A DNA stretch of 64,000 nucleotides from Candidatus Eiseniibacteriota bacterium (GTDB lineage Bacteria > Orphanbacterota > Orphanbacteria > Orphanbacterales > Orphanbacteraceae), in the NCBI GenBank assembly GCA_029262235.1, contig JAJCZU010000004.1:1241231-1305230 (forward strand). The letters run 5' to 3'. The notes beneath the pieces are model-generated. The model did not search any database. It had not been told where the DNA came from and saw only the letters and a program-made list of their open reading frames with translations. The position numbers and the translations under genes are program-made. Positions 1 to 8,531 of this stretch are shown here, in pieces; position 1 is the stretch's first letter; every line of letters begins with the position of its first letter.

Positions 1-2
1 AC

Positions 3-446
3 GGCGGAACGGTCACGTGCGACGTCTGGATCATGGGCGTGGAAGATATCGTCGATGCTGACGTGACCGTATGCAATCCGGGTGGCGCGCTTGCGTATTC
101 TTCGACGTCATACGCCGGTCTGCCGGGGGGATGGCTCAGCAAGAGCCCGATCCCGAGCGGAAACTGCGTGAAGGTCGGCGCGTTCGACGGCGGCGAGAAC
201 CCGGGGTTCGCTCCGGCGGCGCCCCCGATCCTGCTCGCGACCATCAGCTGGACGGCGACGACCGACGACACTTGCGAAGACCTCGTGGCCGACATCAGCA
301 GCACGAGCCAGTCGAACTACACCCGCGCGGATTTCCAGTTCTTCGGATACTCGTCCGCGGTCGACGGTTCCGCCGCGATCGGCGCCGGTTGCCTGACCGG
401 TACGGAAGAAGCGACCTGGTCGGCGATCAAGAACCTGTTCCGGTAG
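3..446 (+). CDS. C-terminal fragment of a secreted or surface protein, unknown function
   Basis: The reading frame is open from the window edge to a TAG stop, so the 5' end is missing. About 147 residues are visible. They are rich in Gly, Ser, Thr and Ala and contain five spaced cysteines, as in exported, disulfide-bearing proteins. I recognise no domain. A strong intrinsic terminator follows 50 bases downstream, so this is the last gene of its transcript. An internal ATG at 33 exists, but nothing suggests it is the real start because the frame continues upstream. Confidence 0.6.
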   Translation, partial: GGTVTCDVWIMGVEDIVDADVTVCNPGGALAYSSTSYAGLPGGWLSKSPIPSGNCVKVGAFDGGENPGFAPAAPPILLATISWTATTDDTCEDLVADISSTSQSNYTRADFQFFGYSSAVDGSAAIGAGCLTGTEEATWSAIKNLFR

Positions 447-496
447 GCGGTTCGATTCTCGATCGCGCAGGCGATTTTCGACAAGGTTTCTATAGA

Positions 497-524
497 AGAG
501 CCCCTCACGCAGGGGCTCTTTTTT
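497..524 (+). terminator. Rho-independent terminator
   Basis: A 9-bp perfect stem (AGAGCCCCT / AGGGGCTCT) closes a 5-base loop and runs directly into six Ts. It ends the transcript of the partial gene and separates it from the glycosyltransferase starting at 553. Confidence 0.9.
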
Positions 525-552
525 ATGCACCGCGCTGCGCCCCGCCTTTACT

Positions 553-1851
553 ATGGAATGCATGACCGACGACACACGCCGCTATCCGTTCTTTCCGAAA
601 GCCGTTTTGTGGGCGCTGGTCCTCGCGGCAGCGGTTCGTCTTCTCTACTGCTTCATGATCTATCCCCAGATCGCCGACACGCTGCACTGGAAGGGTGTTG
701 ACGACGGCTATGATGAAATCGCGCGCCATCTTCACGCGGGCGAGGGGTACGTCAACAAGCCCGGCCAGGTGCCGAATCTGCTGACGCCCCCGGGCTACGT
801 CTTCTTCCTGTACGGCCTGTACGGAGTCGCGGGCTCAGAGATCGACGAAGGGCCCCGTGTTCAGGTCGCGCACATTCTGCTCGACTGTCTCACGCTCATT
901 CTGATCACGCGTCTCGCTCTGCTGCTTTTCGCGAGCCCGCTGCTGGCCGGCGCGTCCGCGTTCGCGTGGGCGCTCTACCCGCAGATCGTGGTCTACAACG
1001 CGCGCGTGGCCCCCGAGATTCTGTTCACGCTCATGACGACCGCCACGGTGTTCTGGTGGGTCCGCACAGTGCGCAGGGGAACGGCGCGCGACGCGATTCT
1101 GCTCGGGCTCTTCTGGGGGCTCGCGGTGCTGACGAAGGAAAAGCTCGTTCTGCTCCCGGCCGTGATCGCGCTGTCTGTCATGCTGCAGAGCCCGGGCACG
1201 ATTGCTGTCCGCGCGAAACGTACGGTGCTTGTCGTTGCCGTCATGATCATCACGATCTCGCCGTGGCTCGCGCGCGGCTATGCCGTAACGGGCGCGTTCG
1301 TGCCGATTACGATGCGGTCCGGGCGCGCGATCGATCAGGGGCTCGACGAAAACTTCGCCGGCGCGGACGACCACACGGTTCAGTTTCATACGGAGCAGAA
1401 GTTCCTGCCGCGGAACGAGCAGGAGGCGGGGCTGTCGGACGAAGAGCGTGCCGTCCGTGCGGCCGAAGGCGCCCGTCGCGAGAAGGCGCTCGTCGGCGAG
1501 TCGATCGCGCGGATTCTGGACGATCCCGTTTCTTTCGTGAAGGCGTTCTTCGTCAAGCTCGCGGCGTTCTGGTATTTCGGGCAGCCGCGCGTCATCGTGG
1601 GCAACATGCTCGTGCAGCTCCCGATTCTGCTGCTCGCGATTCCGGGATACGCGCTCGCGTTTCGCCGTTACTCCGTATCGCCCTTATTGTGGATGACTTT
1701 GTATTTTCTCTTCATCCATGCCGTCACGATCGTCAGAATGCGCTACTCCATACCGATCATGCCCGAAACGATACTGCTCGCTCTCTTCTTCCTACTGCGT
1801 TACGTCTATCCCCGCCGTCCGCTTCAGCGGGCCGTACCCGGAGCCGAATAA
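553..1851 (+). CDS. Polytopic membrane glycosyltransferase, GT39/ArnT-like
   Basis: This 432-residue integral membrane protein has about nine hydrophobic segments. An acidic pair at D50-D51 lies in the first periplasmic loop, followed by a PPGY motif near residue 80. This is the layout of GT39/ArnT/PMT-type enzymes, which transfer a sugar from a polyprenyl-phosphate donor on the periplasmic face of the inner membrane. The acceptor cannot be told from the sequence. Two ATGs (553 and 562) are possible starts, and neither has a strong ribosome binding site. It stands alone between a terminator and a separately initiated gene. The family call is from motif placement, so related C-class glycosyltransferases are possible. 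Confidence 0.75.
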   Translation: MECMTDDTRRYPFFPKAVLWALVLAAAVRLLYCFMIYPQIADTLHWKGVDDGYDEIARHLHAGEGYVNKPGQVPNLLTPPGYVFFLYGLYGVAGSEIDEGPRVQVAHILLDCLTLILITRLALLLFASPLLAGASAFAWALYPQIVVYNARVAPEILFTLMTTATVFWWVRTVRRGTARDAILLGLFWGLAVLTKEKLVLLPAVIALSVMLQSPGTIAVRAKRTVLVVAVMIITISPWLARGYAVTGAFVPITMRSGRAIDQGLDENFAGADDHTVQFHTEQKFLPRNEQEAGLSDEERAVRAAEGARREKALVGESIARILDDPVSFVKAFFVKLAAFWYFGQPRVIVGNMLVQLPILLLAIPGYALAFRRYSVSPLLWMTLYFLFIHAVTIVRMRYSIPIMPETILLALFFLLRYVYPRRPLQRAVPGAE

Positions 1852-1898
1852 TAACATAGCTCTTTCCTTACGCGGATTTCCGCGCCTGGAGAAAGAGC

Positions 1899-3155
1899 AT
1901 GCCGCTCCGAAGAGCCATTCTTGCCGTTCTGATCGCATCCGGCCCGATTCTCGCGAACTCTCCCGACTGGAACGCGCGGGGGATCGAGTACTTCCAGACC
2001 GGCGAACTCACGCAGGCGCTCCACTGCTTCGAGAGGGCGCGCACGACCACGCCCGATTCGCGAACCGTTCTCTATAATCTTGCCACGTGCCGCGCGAAGA
2101 TCGCGATCGAGTCGGTAAAGCAGGGGACCGGGCGCGCGCGTTTTCGTGTCGCGGAAGAGTATGCGAGCCAGGCCCTCGCCGGATTCGAGGACCAGCCGTA
2201 CTTCCACAAGGTGCTCGGTTTCGTGCTGCAGGAAGAGGGGCGTTACGAGGAAGCGCGCGCATCGTATCGCACGGCCGTCGCGCTCGAGCCGGAGGACGCT
2301 TCGACGAACTCGCTGCTCGGCAACATGGCGTATCACCTCGAGGATTACGACGAGGCTCTGACTCTCTGGGAGCGCTCGTACCAGCTCGACCCGTCCCAGA
2401 AGGAACTGCGCAAGCGGATTCACCGGGCGCGGCGCGAGAGCGCACTCTCCGAAGGCTTCGAATCGCTGACCGACCGCCATTTCCGTATTCAGTACGACCC
2501 GAGCATCGAGCAGGCGCGGAGCGAGGCGAACCGCGTTCTCGACATTCTCGAAAGCGCGCGCCGGGAAGTGGGGCGCGTGCTCGGACATCAGACCACGAAG
2601 GTCGTGCCGGTGGTGCTCTATTCGGACGAGAGTTTTCAGGCGTACATGGGCGAGCATCAGTGGGCCCGCGGTCTGTACGACGGGAAAATTCGTCTGCCCG
2701 ACTTCACCGATGAGAAGAGCGGCGTGGTGGAGCGGATCGCGAAGCACGAGTACGTCCACGCCGTGGTTTACGAGCTCACGAAGAGCCAGTGTCCGGCGTG
2801 GCTGAACGAAGGGCTCGCTCAGGTGCTCGCGGAGGAGTGGTGGCCGAATTCGGCGAACGTGGCGCGGGAACTCGCCTCGAGCGGCGCGGCGATTCCGCTC
2901 GTCGATCTCGAAGAGTCGTTCCTGAAGCTGCCGGAATCGCTTGTGGAAACGGCGTATGTCGAGGCGTACCTCGCGTCCGCGTATCTGCTCGAGCACTTTA
3001 CGAAGCGGCACCTGCACCGCCTGTTCGAGGCGCTGGCGCGCGGGGACTCACCCAATGACGCCGTGCGCGCGATCTATCATCGCGATCTCGACGACCTCAT
3101 GCGCGACGCGCTGCTCGAATGGGCCGGTGACTCAGAGGTTGCCGCCCGGCGGTAG
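1899..3155 (+). CDS. Exported TPR protein with gluzincin (peptidase MA-like) protease domain
   Basis: The protein has 418 residues with a signal peptide over the first ~20. TPR-like helices at about 25-175 are followed by a metalloprotease domain. That domain carries HEYVH at 283-287 and a downstream WLNEGLAQ with E304. This is the HExxH...E zinc site of gluzincins and is typical of the peptidase MA-like family found behind TPR domains. It probably acts in the periplasm or on the surface; its substrate is unknown. The last 24 bases overlap the convergent SDR gene, so the two genes share a 3' end. Confidence 0.8.
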   Translation: MPLRRAILAVLIASGPILANSPDWNARGIEYFQTGELTQALHCFERARTTTPDSRTVLYNLATCRAKIAIESVKQGTGRARFRVAEEYASQALAGFEDQPYFHKVLGFVLQEEGRYEEARASYRTAVALEPEDASTNSLLGNMAYHLEDYDEALTLWERSYQLDPSQKELRKRIHRARRESALSEGFESLTDRHFRIQYDPSIEQARSEANRVLDILESARREVGRVLGHQTTKVVPVVLYSDESFQAYMGEHQWARGLYDGKIRLPDFTDEKSGVVERIAKHEYVHAVVYELTKSQCPAWLNEGLAQVLAEEWWPNSANVARELASSGAAIPLVDLEESFLKLPESLVETAYVEAYLASAYLLEHFTKRHLHRLFEALARGDSPNDAVRAIYHRDLDDLMRDALLEWAGDSEVAARR

Positions 3156-3830
3156 GAGTACGATTTCTTCCAGCGTGCCGTCCGGGTCCTCGTTCAGGAC
3201 GCGCGCGATCTCGCGCGCGACACGCGCAACCGGGATCATCTTCCCGAAGTCCCACTCGCCCTCGATCCCTTCCCAGAATGTCGAAGCGACAGCGCCCGGG
3301 ATCACGACGTTCACACGGATCCCTGTCCCGCGCATCTCCTCGCGCACGGAATTCGCGAGCGCCACGACGCCGGCCTTCGACGCGCAGTACGCGGCCGATG
3401 ACGGAAACGCGACGCGCGCGCCGGCGACGGACCCGACCACGACGATTTTTCCTTCGCCGGCCGGGAGCATCGATCGCAGCGATTCTCTGATCGCAAGAAA
3501 CGCGCCGGTCAGGTTCGTTTCGATCATCTCGTTCCACACCGAGAGGGACTGATCGACCGTAGGGCCGAACGTACCCGTGCCCGCGCAGGCGACGAGCGCG
3601 TCGACAGCGCCGTCGAACTGCGCGCGCGCGTTCACCATTTCGTCTTCGTCGCGCACGTCGGCGCGGATCGCATGCGCTTCCGCGCCCGCCTCCCGGCACT
3701 GCCTCGCCACCTTCTCCAGTTCGGCGCCGTTTCGCGAAGTGAGGTAGAGGCGGTTCCCGGGAACCGCGAGCGTGAGCGCGGTCTCTCTCCCGATGCCTTT
3801 TCCGGCGCCCGTAATCCAGATATTTCGCAC
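3132..3830 (-). CDS. Short-chain dehydrogenase/reductase (SDR)
   Basis: This is a 232-residue classical SDR. It has the TGAGKGIG nucleotide-binding loop at 7-14, the conserved Asn in TNLTGA at N106, and the catalytic Ser134, Tyr148 and Lys152 (YxxxK). All four residues of the active-site tetrad are present, so it should be an active NAD(P)H-dependent oxidoreductase. Its substrate cannot be assigned. The start is GTG at 3830 with a GAGAGGG ribosome binding site. A perfect 19-base palindrome sits just upstream. The 3' end overlaps the convergent protease gene by 24 bases. Confidence 0.88.
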   Translation of the reverse strand: MRNIWITGAGKGIGRETALTLAVPGNRLYLTSRNGAELEKVARQCREAGAEAHAIRADVRDEDEMVNARAQFDGAVDALVACAGTGTFGPTVDQSLSVWNEMIETNLTGAFLAIRESLRSMLPAGEGKIVVVGSVAGARVAFPSSAAYCASKAGVVALANSVREEMRGTGIRVNVVIPGAVASTFWEGIEGEWDFGKMIPVARVAREIARVLNEDPDGTLEEIVLLPPGGNL

Positions 3831-3842
3831 TGCGCACCCTCT

Positions 3843-3861
3843 CTGACCACGCCGTGGTCAG
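3843..3861. promoter_or_regulatory. Perfect palindrome, candidate operator or enhancer site
   Basis: CTGACCACGCCGTGGTCAG is a 9-1-9 perfect inverted repeat. It lies 13 bases upstream of the SDR start on the minus strand, where a repressor could bind. It is also about 155 bases upstream of the predicted start of the plus-strand sigma54 promoter at 3981, which is normal enhancer distance. Which role applies, if either, is not decidable from sequence. Confidence 0.45.
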
Positions 3862-3980
3862 TTGATGACAATCGTTTAGACAGCCGGAGATCCGCGCTCG
3901 GATCCGGCGAAGGAAGTGAGGAGATCATACCGCATTTCGCCGCAAGCGTTTAGCGGCCGGACCGGCAGGTTGGCGCATTC

Positions 3981-3996
3981 TGGCACTCCGTTTGCA
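3981..3996 (+). promoter_or_regulatory. Sigma54 (-24/-12) promoter with no obvious gene behind it
   Basis: TGGCACTCCGTTTGCA fits the sigma54 consensus, with GG and GC exactly 10 bases apart. Predicted transcription would start near 4007 and run toward the 3' end of the minus-strand xdhC-like gene at 4223. Apart from the promoter and the palindrome, the 392-base gap 3831-4222 holds only short ORFs. The best is 25 codons from ATG 4040 to 4117, with a weak ribosome binding site. The product may be a small RNA, a short peptide or xdhC antisense RNA. Confidence 0.55.
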
Positions 3997-4222
3997 CTGG
4001 AGAAGAGGCGGCGGCAGGATCCGGGGAATCCACCGCTCGATGAACGAAAGAGAGAATGGAGAAGAGGAGGTGCCACCCCGACGTTTCGTCGAATCAGCAA
4101 AAGGAAATGACCAGTGATAGCGCGGGGGGTTGCCGAAGAAGATCCATAACACCCTAACGGTACGAGTCCCGTTGCCTCCCGCGCTTCTCTCGATTCGCCG
4201 CCTCAGGCAATCGGCGTTTCGC

Positions 4223-5332
4223 TCACCCCCTGGAAATGCGACGATGGGCGATCAGAGCCGAGGCAATGCTGACGGCAATCTCTTCCGGTGTTTCCGCGCC
4301 GATATCGATTCCGATCGGAGCATCGATGAAAGCGAGATCCGCGCGGGCCACACCTTCACTCTCCAGCGTCCGGAACACGGTCTCCACACGTCGACGGGAG
4401 CCGACCATGCCCACATAGCCGGGTCTGCAGGCAAGAATCGAGCGGAGGGCGCCGACGTCCGCGCGCCACCCGCGAGAAAGAAGCGCGTAGTCCGTGCCGG
4501 GCGGGTAACTCGATTCGGCAAGGACTTCACCGCAGTCCGCACCATAGCGTGCGTCCGTGCCCGGCACGGTATCGAGATCGGCGGCCGGCCGATCGTCGAC
4601 CACTGTCACGTCGTAACCGAGAGTACCTGTCAGGCGGGCGAGTGCCAGGCCGATGTGCCCGGCGCCTACGATCACGAGTCGACGCGCGGGCTCGACGCGT
4701 TCCCGGTGGTCCGATGCGGAGTCGGTGCGGGGCCCCGGGCGCGCGAGCCCGCCGCCGCCGGATGCGGCGCTCCATAGCGGGCGTTCCGCAGCGTCCTCTA
4801 CACTCGTGATCCCGCTGTTCGCATCCGGCGGTGCGCCGGTTCCCGCGTCCACGGTCGTCCCTGAGAACCGGCGCACGAGCACGGAGACCTGCCCACTCGC
4901 GTGCCTGTCAGCCAGGATTCGGATCCATCGGCCGTCGCGGGCGGGGGCAGGATCGACACGTTCGATCCAGACGTCCATGCGGCCGCCGCAGACCATGCCT
5001 TCGGAGGCCTCCGCGTCGGCCCACATTTCGACGGGAAACATGCGGGGCCCGCCGCGCGCGAGCACGTCAGCCGCCGCCACGATCACGTCGCGCTCGCCTG
5101 ATCCGCCCCCCACGGTGCCCCGGATGGAGGCGTCGGCCCGCACGATCATCCGTGCCCCGGGTCGCCGGGGCGTGGATCCACGCGCTTCGATGACCGTGCA
5201 GAGAGCAAAGGGCTGAGGCTCATGGAGCATATCGGACCAGATGGAAATCGGACGTTCTCCTGCTGATGGGGGAGCGGCACTTCGTGATGACCATGGTATG
5301 CTATCGATTCGGTTCTTTCCAAGAGGTGGCAT
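4223..5332 (-). CDS. XdhC/CoxI family protein (molybdenum-cofactor maturation factor)
   Basis: The core of this protein matches the XdhC/CoxI family, which binds and sulfurates molybdopterin cofactor for xanthine dehydrogenase-type enzymes. Visible marks are GSTPRRPG near the N-terminus, a GMVCGGRMDVW segment with the family cysteine, and a Rossmann motif (VIVGAGHIGLALARL) in the C-terminal half. No molybdo-hydroxylase genes lie nearby, so its client is encoded elsewhere. The start is uncertain. ATG 5332 lacks a clear ribosome binding site, ATG 5230 would cut into the first family helix, and an ATT between them has GGAG at proper spacing. The frame stays open upstream, but that stretch is antisense to the GT4 gene and is not coding. 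Confidence 0.82.
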   Translation of the reverse strand: MPPLGKNRIDSIPWSSRSAAPPSAGERPISIWSDMLHEPQPFALCTVIEARGSTPRRPGARMIVRADASIRGTVGGGSGERDVIVAAADVLARGGPRMFPVEMWADAEASEGMVCGGRMDVWIERVDPAPARDGRWIRILADRHASGQVSVLVRRFSGTTVDAGTGAPPDANSGITSVEDAAERPLWSAASGGGGLARPGPRTDSASDHRERVEPARRLVIVGAGHIGLALARLTGTLGYDVTVVDDRPAADLDTVPGTDARYGADCGEVLAESSYPPGTDYALLSRGWRADVGALRSILACRPGYVGMVGSRRRVETVFRTLESEGVARADLAFIDAPIGIDIGAETPEEIAVSIASALIAHRRISRG

Positions 5333-5335
5333 TGA

Positions 5336-6430
5336 TTGCGGGCTGTCTTTCTCTCTCACAATCGCAGTGACGCGGCGGACGCCTATAACTACCGCCTGCG
5401 CATGCTCGCGCGCCACCTGACCGCTGAGGGGATCGATTCCCGCATGGTCTATCTGGGCGATCCCCCGCTCGGAACCCCCACGATTCTTCATCCACTGAAA
5501 ATTGGCGGCGCATTCGGCGAAGCGGGCGCGATCGTCCACGCAGGGAGTGCGGCGTGCGCGTTTACCGCGTCGTGGCTCTCCCGCGGCCGGGCGCCGCACC
5601 GGATCTTCGACATGCACGGGGATACGGTTGCAGAACAACGACTGGCTGCTGCGGCGACCGGCGGCTGGAAGTCGGCTCTCCGTGTATCCCAGGAGCGATG
5701 GAAGGAACGTCGCGGCCTGCGCGCGTCGGATCGTGTTCTCGTGGTATCGGAGCCGCTTCGCGAACATGTGCTTTCGTCCGGACTCGTGACAAACGATCAG
5801 GTATGGATGGTCCGGAACGGGGTCGATCTCGATCGATTTCGGGAAACGGAGCCGTATCCCGCGCGTGAGGTCCCGCGGCTTCTTTATGCGGGCCGTTTCG
5901 ATCCGTGGCAGGGACTCGAGTTTCTCGAAGAACTGATCCGGGCGCGCGACGACTCGTTCGAGCTGCGCATCATCGGATTCGAGCCGGGGGATGCGTCGCT
6001 TCGCGGTCGATGGGGCACGATCGGCAATCCGCACCTGACGATGAAGGGGCGCATGACACAGGAAGAACTCGTTCGTGAGCTTTCGCGCGCGGATGCGCTT
6101 CTGCTGCCGCGGGCCGACGATCCGGTGACAAGGGTGGCGATGCCGACGAAATTTGCCGAGTATCTATCGGTCGGGAGGCCGATTCTCCTGACGGATGTCG
6201 GTGAGCCCGCGCGCTTCGTGCGCGAAAGCGGGTGCGGCATGGTGAGTGCACCCACTCCTCAGGACTTTGGAGCGCTAGTGCGGCAATTCACGGAACGACC
6301 GACTGCGGAGCGCGCGCGGATGGCGCAGCCCGGGCCGGAACTCGCGAGGCGTCATTTCGAATGGGACCGGATCGGCCGGGAGTATGCGTCGCGACTGCGT
6401 GAGGCGTTCGGGACGGGGGACGGAGTATGA
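5336..6430 (+). CDS. GT4-family glycosyltransferase
   Basis: This is a 364-residue GT-B fold enzyme. The N-terminal half is acceptor-binding. The C-terminal half starts at LLYAGRFDPWQGLEFL and contains the KFAEYLSVGRPIL segment that replaces the usual E-x7-E donor site, together with VRNGVDLDRF, typical of retaining GT4 transferases. The sugar and acceptor are unknown. The start is TTG at 5336: it is the first start after an in-frame TGA at 5333 and has AAGAGG nine bases upstream. It is divergent from the XdhC gene. The last 4 bases overlap the M50 protease gene, so the two are translationally coupled. Confidence 0.85.
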   Translation: MRAVFLSHNRSDAADAYNYRLRMLARHLTAEGIDSRMVYLGDPPLGTPTILHPLKIGGAFGEAGAIVHAGSAACAFTASWLSRGRAPHRIFDMHGDTVAEQRLAAAATGGWKSALRVSQERWKERRGLRASDRVLVVSEPLREHVLSSGLVTNDQVWMVRNGVDLDRFRETEPYPAREVPRLLYAGRFDPWQGLEFLEELIRARDDSFELRIIGFEPGDASLRGRWGTIGNPHLTMKGRMTQEELVRELSRADALLLPRADDPVTRVAMPTKFAEYLSVGRPILLTDVGEPARFVRESGCGMVSAPTPQDFGALVRQFTERPTAERARMAQPGPELARRHFEWDRIGREYASRLREAFGTGDGV

Positions 6431-7293
6431 GTTCTCATCCGGGCGGTCCCCCGTTCGAGTCGGAGACCGTTCTCACATTCGACGAACGGACCGGAGAGTA
6501 CGTCCCGCCGAAACGCCCGTTCCCGCTGCTTCCTGTCGTGCTCTTTCTGGCCACGATCGGAACGACGATTCTGACGGGGGGCGTGGCGTATTCGCTCATG
6601 ATCGTCGCCATTCTTCTCACGCACGAGATGGGGCACTACCTGTTCGCGCGGTATTACAGGATCCCGGCAACGCTTCCGTATTTCATTCCGTTCCCGTTCA
6701 ATTTTTTCGGCACGATGGGGGCCGTCATCCGGATGGACGGACGGTGGGCGACGCGGAAGCAGCTGTTCGATATCGGTATCGCGGGGCCGCTCGCGGGACT
6801 CGTGGTGGCGATTCCGGTCGCGCTCATCGGCATCGCGCGATCGCAGATCGTGCCGGACGTGCCGGTCGCCGGTCAGGTCATGCTGGGCGACTCGATCATC
6901 TTTCGCCTCTTCATCTTTCTCATGAAGGGCCCCATTCCCGAGGGCTCCACGCTTCTGCTCGATCCCGTGGCGCTGGCCGGGTGGGTGGGCCTGTTCGTGA
7001 CGGCTTTGAATCTGCTGCCGGTGGGTCAGCTCGACGGAGGGCACATTCTCTACGGGCTGTTCGGGGAGAGATCGGCGCGGATCTCGCTCTTTTTCCTGGT
7101 GGGAATCGGCGTGTTTGCGCTGTTTCAGTCGCCGGCTTATCTGCTCATCGTCGTGCTGCTGGCGGTGTTCGGACACCGCCATCCGCCCGCGCGGGAAGCG
7201 GTGGTCGGTCTCGACCCTTTCCGCCGCCGCCTCGGTTTCGCCACGCTCGGGTTCTTCCTGCTCGCGTTCACACCGGTACCGATTCAGTTCTGA
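6427..7293 (+). CDS. Site-2 protease family membrane metalloprotease (M50)
   Basis: This 288-residue polytopic membrane protein has the zinc site HEMGH at 66-70 within a hydrophobic helix. The second M50 motif, NLLPVGQLDGGH, has D203 near residue 200. This is the site-2 protease layout for cutting within membranes. No PDZ domain is present, and the N-terminal ~30 residues are hydrophilic, as in the subgroup that carries no regulatory PDZ. The substrate is unknown. The start ATG overlaps the stop of the upstream GT4 gene (ATGA). Confidence 0.88.
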   Translation: MSSHPGGPPFESETVLTFDERTGEYVPPKRPFPLLPVVLFLATIGTTILTGGVAYSLMIVAILLTHEMGHYLFARYYRIPATLPYFIPFPFNFFGTMGAVIRMDGRWATRKQLFDIGIAGPLAGLVVAIPVALIGIARSQIVPDVPVAGQVMLGDSIIFRLFIFLMKGPIPEGSTLLLDPVALAGWVGLFVTALNLLPVGQLDGGHILYGLFGERSARISLFFLVGIGVFALFQSPAYLLIVVLLAVFGHRHPPAREAVVGLDPFRRRLGFATLGFFLLAFTPVPIQF

Positions 7294-7324
7294 CCTGCGC
7301 CTGACCCGCCCAGCCGCGCCGTGA

Positions 7325-8197
7325 TCAGCGCCAGCCGACCTTCCCGCACGTGCCTGCCGCAAACGACGGACCGGACACGCGACCGTAGAGCTTCGCATCG
7401 TCGAACGTGAACTGTTCGGACCGGCTGTCGGTGTCGGGCAGTTTGACGCCATCATCGCCACCGAGGAACACGCCTTCGTTCCCCCAGTAGCCGTTGCAGG
7501 AAAACGTGGGTACGCACTTCGGCGTCATCAGATGGATCGTCGTTACGCCTGCCTGATCCACGAACACGTTGTTTTCGATGCGCGGGGAGGCGTCGTACAT
7601 GCCGATGGCGGATCCTGAGCGTGAAGCGACATTACCGACGAAGGTATTGGCGCGAACGCGCGGTTCCGCGTGCTGCATGTAGATCGCGCCACCCCAGCTG
7701 CGCGCGATATTGCCGATGAACAGGTTGTTCTCGATCGTGGGACTGCACTGCGGACTGATATAGATCGCGCCCGCGATGCCCGCCGAGTTCTCGCGGAAGA
7801 TGTTGTTGCGGATCGTGGGCGAAGACTGCTGGTTGATGGTGATCGCGCCGCCGAATCGTTCGGCGTCGTTCCCCTGGAACGTAAAGCCTTCCACGACGGT
7901 CTGATGATCGCCGCTCGAACGGATCTGCAGAATCGCGTTTTTCGCGTTCCCGGTCAGGATCGTTTCTTCCGGCCCCTTCACGCTTCGAATCGTGATCCCT
8001 TTGCTGTAAACCGCGCTGGCGAGCCCTTCGTACAGCCCCGGATGCACGAGAACGATGTCGCCGTCTGCCGCTTCCAGAATCGCGGTCTGCAGTTCGGCCG
8101 CTTCGGCGCCGCCCTTCCCCACTTCCACTGTGGCCGCGAGGATGCTCTGAGGCAGGATGCAGGTGAGGGCCAACAAGACAAGAACGCGAAATTTCAT
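7325..8197 (-). CDS. Secreted right-handed parallel beta-helix protein
   Basis: The protein has 290 residues and a clear signal peptide (hydrophobic stretch ending ILAA). The rest is built of short repeats such as IRNNIF, IENNLF, RANTFVGN and IENNVF. This is the Asn-rich turn pattern of right-handed beta-helices (NosD/pectate-lyase-like, DUF1565-type). Such proteins bind or cleave polysaccharides or are structural; no catalytic residues can be identified. The start is ATG 8197 with AGGAG eight bases upstream; the frame extends further, but without such a site. It is convergent with the M50 gene and divergent from the M64-like protease. Confidence 0.8.
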   Translation of the reverse strand: MKFRVLVLLALTCILPQSILAATVEVGKGGAEAAELQTAILEAADGDIVLVHPGLYEGLASAVYSKGITIRSVKGPEETILTGNAKNAILQIRSSGDHQTVVEGFTFQGNDAERFGGAITINQQSSPTIRNNIFRENSAGIAGAIYISPQCSPTIENNLFIGNIARSWGGAIYMQHAEPRVRANTFVGNVASRSGSAIGMYDASPRIENNVFVDQAGVTTIHLMTPKCVPTFSCNGYWGNEGVFLGGDDGVKLPDTDSRSEQFTFDDAKLYGRVSGPSFAAGTCGKVGWR

Positions 8198-8266
8198 AGC
8201 TGAACTCTCCTGTATGAAACAAATTCGTGCGAAAAGAACGAGCCGGCTCGTTCCCTTCCCACCGTT

Positions 8267-8280
8267 CATGGGTTACCGGA
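8267..8280 (-). promoter_or_regulatory. Single CGGTAA-type half-site in the beta-helix/protease spacer
   Basis: On the minus strand this reads TCCGGTAACCCATG. Its CGGTAA-N3-ATG core resembles the candidate enhancer elements at 47499-47531 and 51828-51846. It is about 238 bases upstream of the predicted start of the sigma54 promoter at 8486, which is rather far for an enhancer. The rest of the 334-base spacer 8198-8531 shows no gene. Confidence 0.3.
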
Positions 8281-8485
8281 TTTCGAACTCCTCATCAGAA
8301 TCGGCTCCATCATACACCCGGAAGAGGGGTGATCGTTCCGTTGCGATACGCGCTGCCGGCAGTGCAGGACGCGCCTCCGGCGCATCCCTTGCCGCGTCCG
8401 CTCACCTGTTCGAAAATCGACCCTCATAAGTCATTGATAAACAACGAATTACTGGCTGCGCAAAGATTGGCCAGGCCCCGGGTTC

Positions 8486-8501
8486 TGGCACCAACGTTGC
8501 A
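8486..8501 (+). promoter_or_regulatory. Sigma54 (-24/-12) promoter of the M64-like protease
   Basis: TGGCACCAACGTTGCA has GG and GC exactly 10 bases apart and near-consensus flanks. The predicted start, ~8512, leaves a 20-base leader to ATG 8532 that contains the AAAGGA ribosome binding site. This supports ATG 8532 over the GTG at 8514. Confidence 0.7.
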
Positions 8502-8531
8502 CCAGGGGAGGGCGTGAAAGGAAACACGTCC

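Noticed and set aside
4040-4117. 25-codon ORF after the orphan sigma54 promoter
   Set aside because: The ribosome binding site is weak and nothing family-like is seen, so it is too short to call as a gene without conservation data.
5333-6034. Upstream 5' extension of the XdhC reading frame on the minus strand
   Set aside because: It is antisense to the well-supported GT4 gene, and the extra ~230 residues look like frame shadow (Arg/Pro-rich, no family match).
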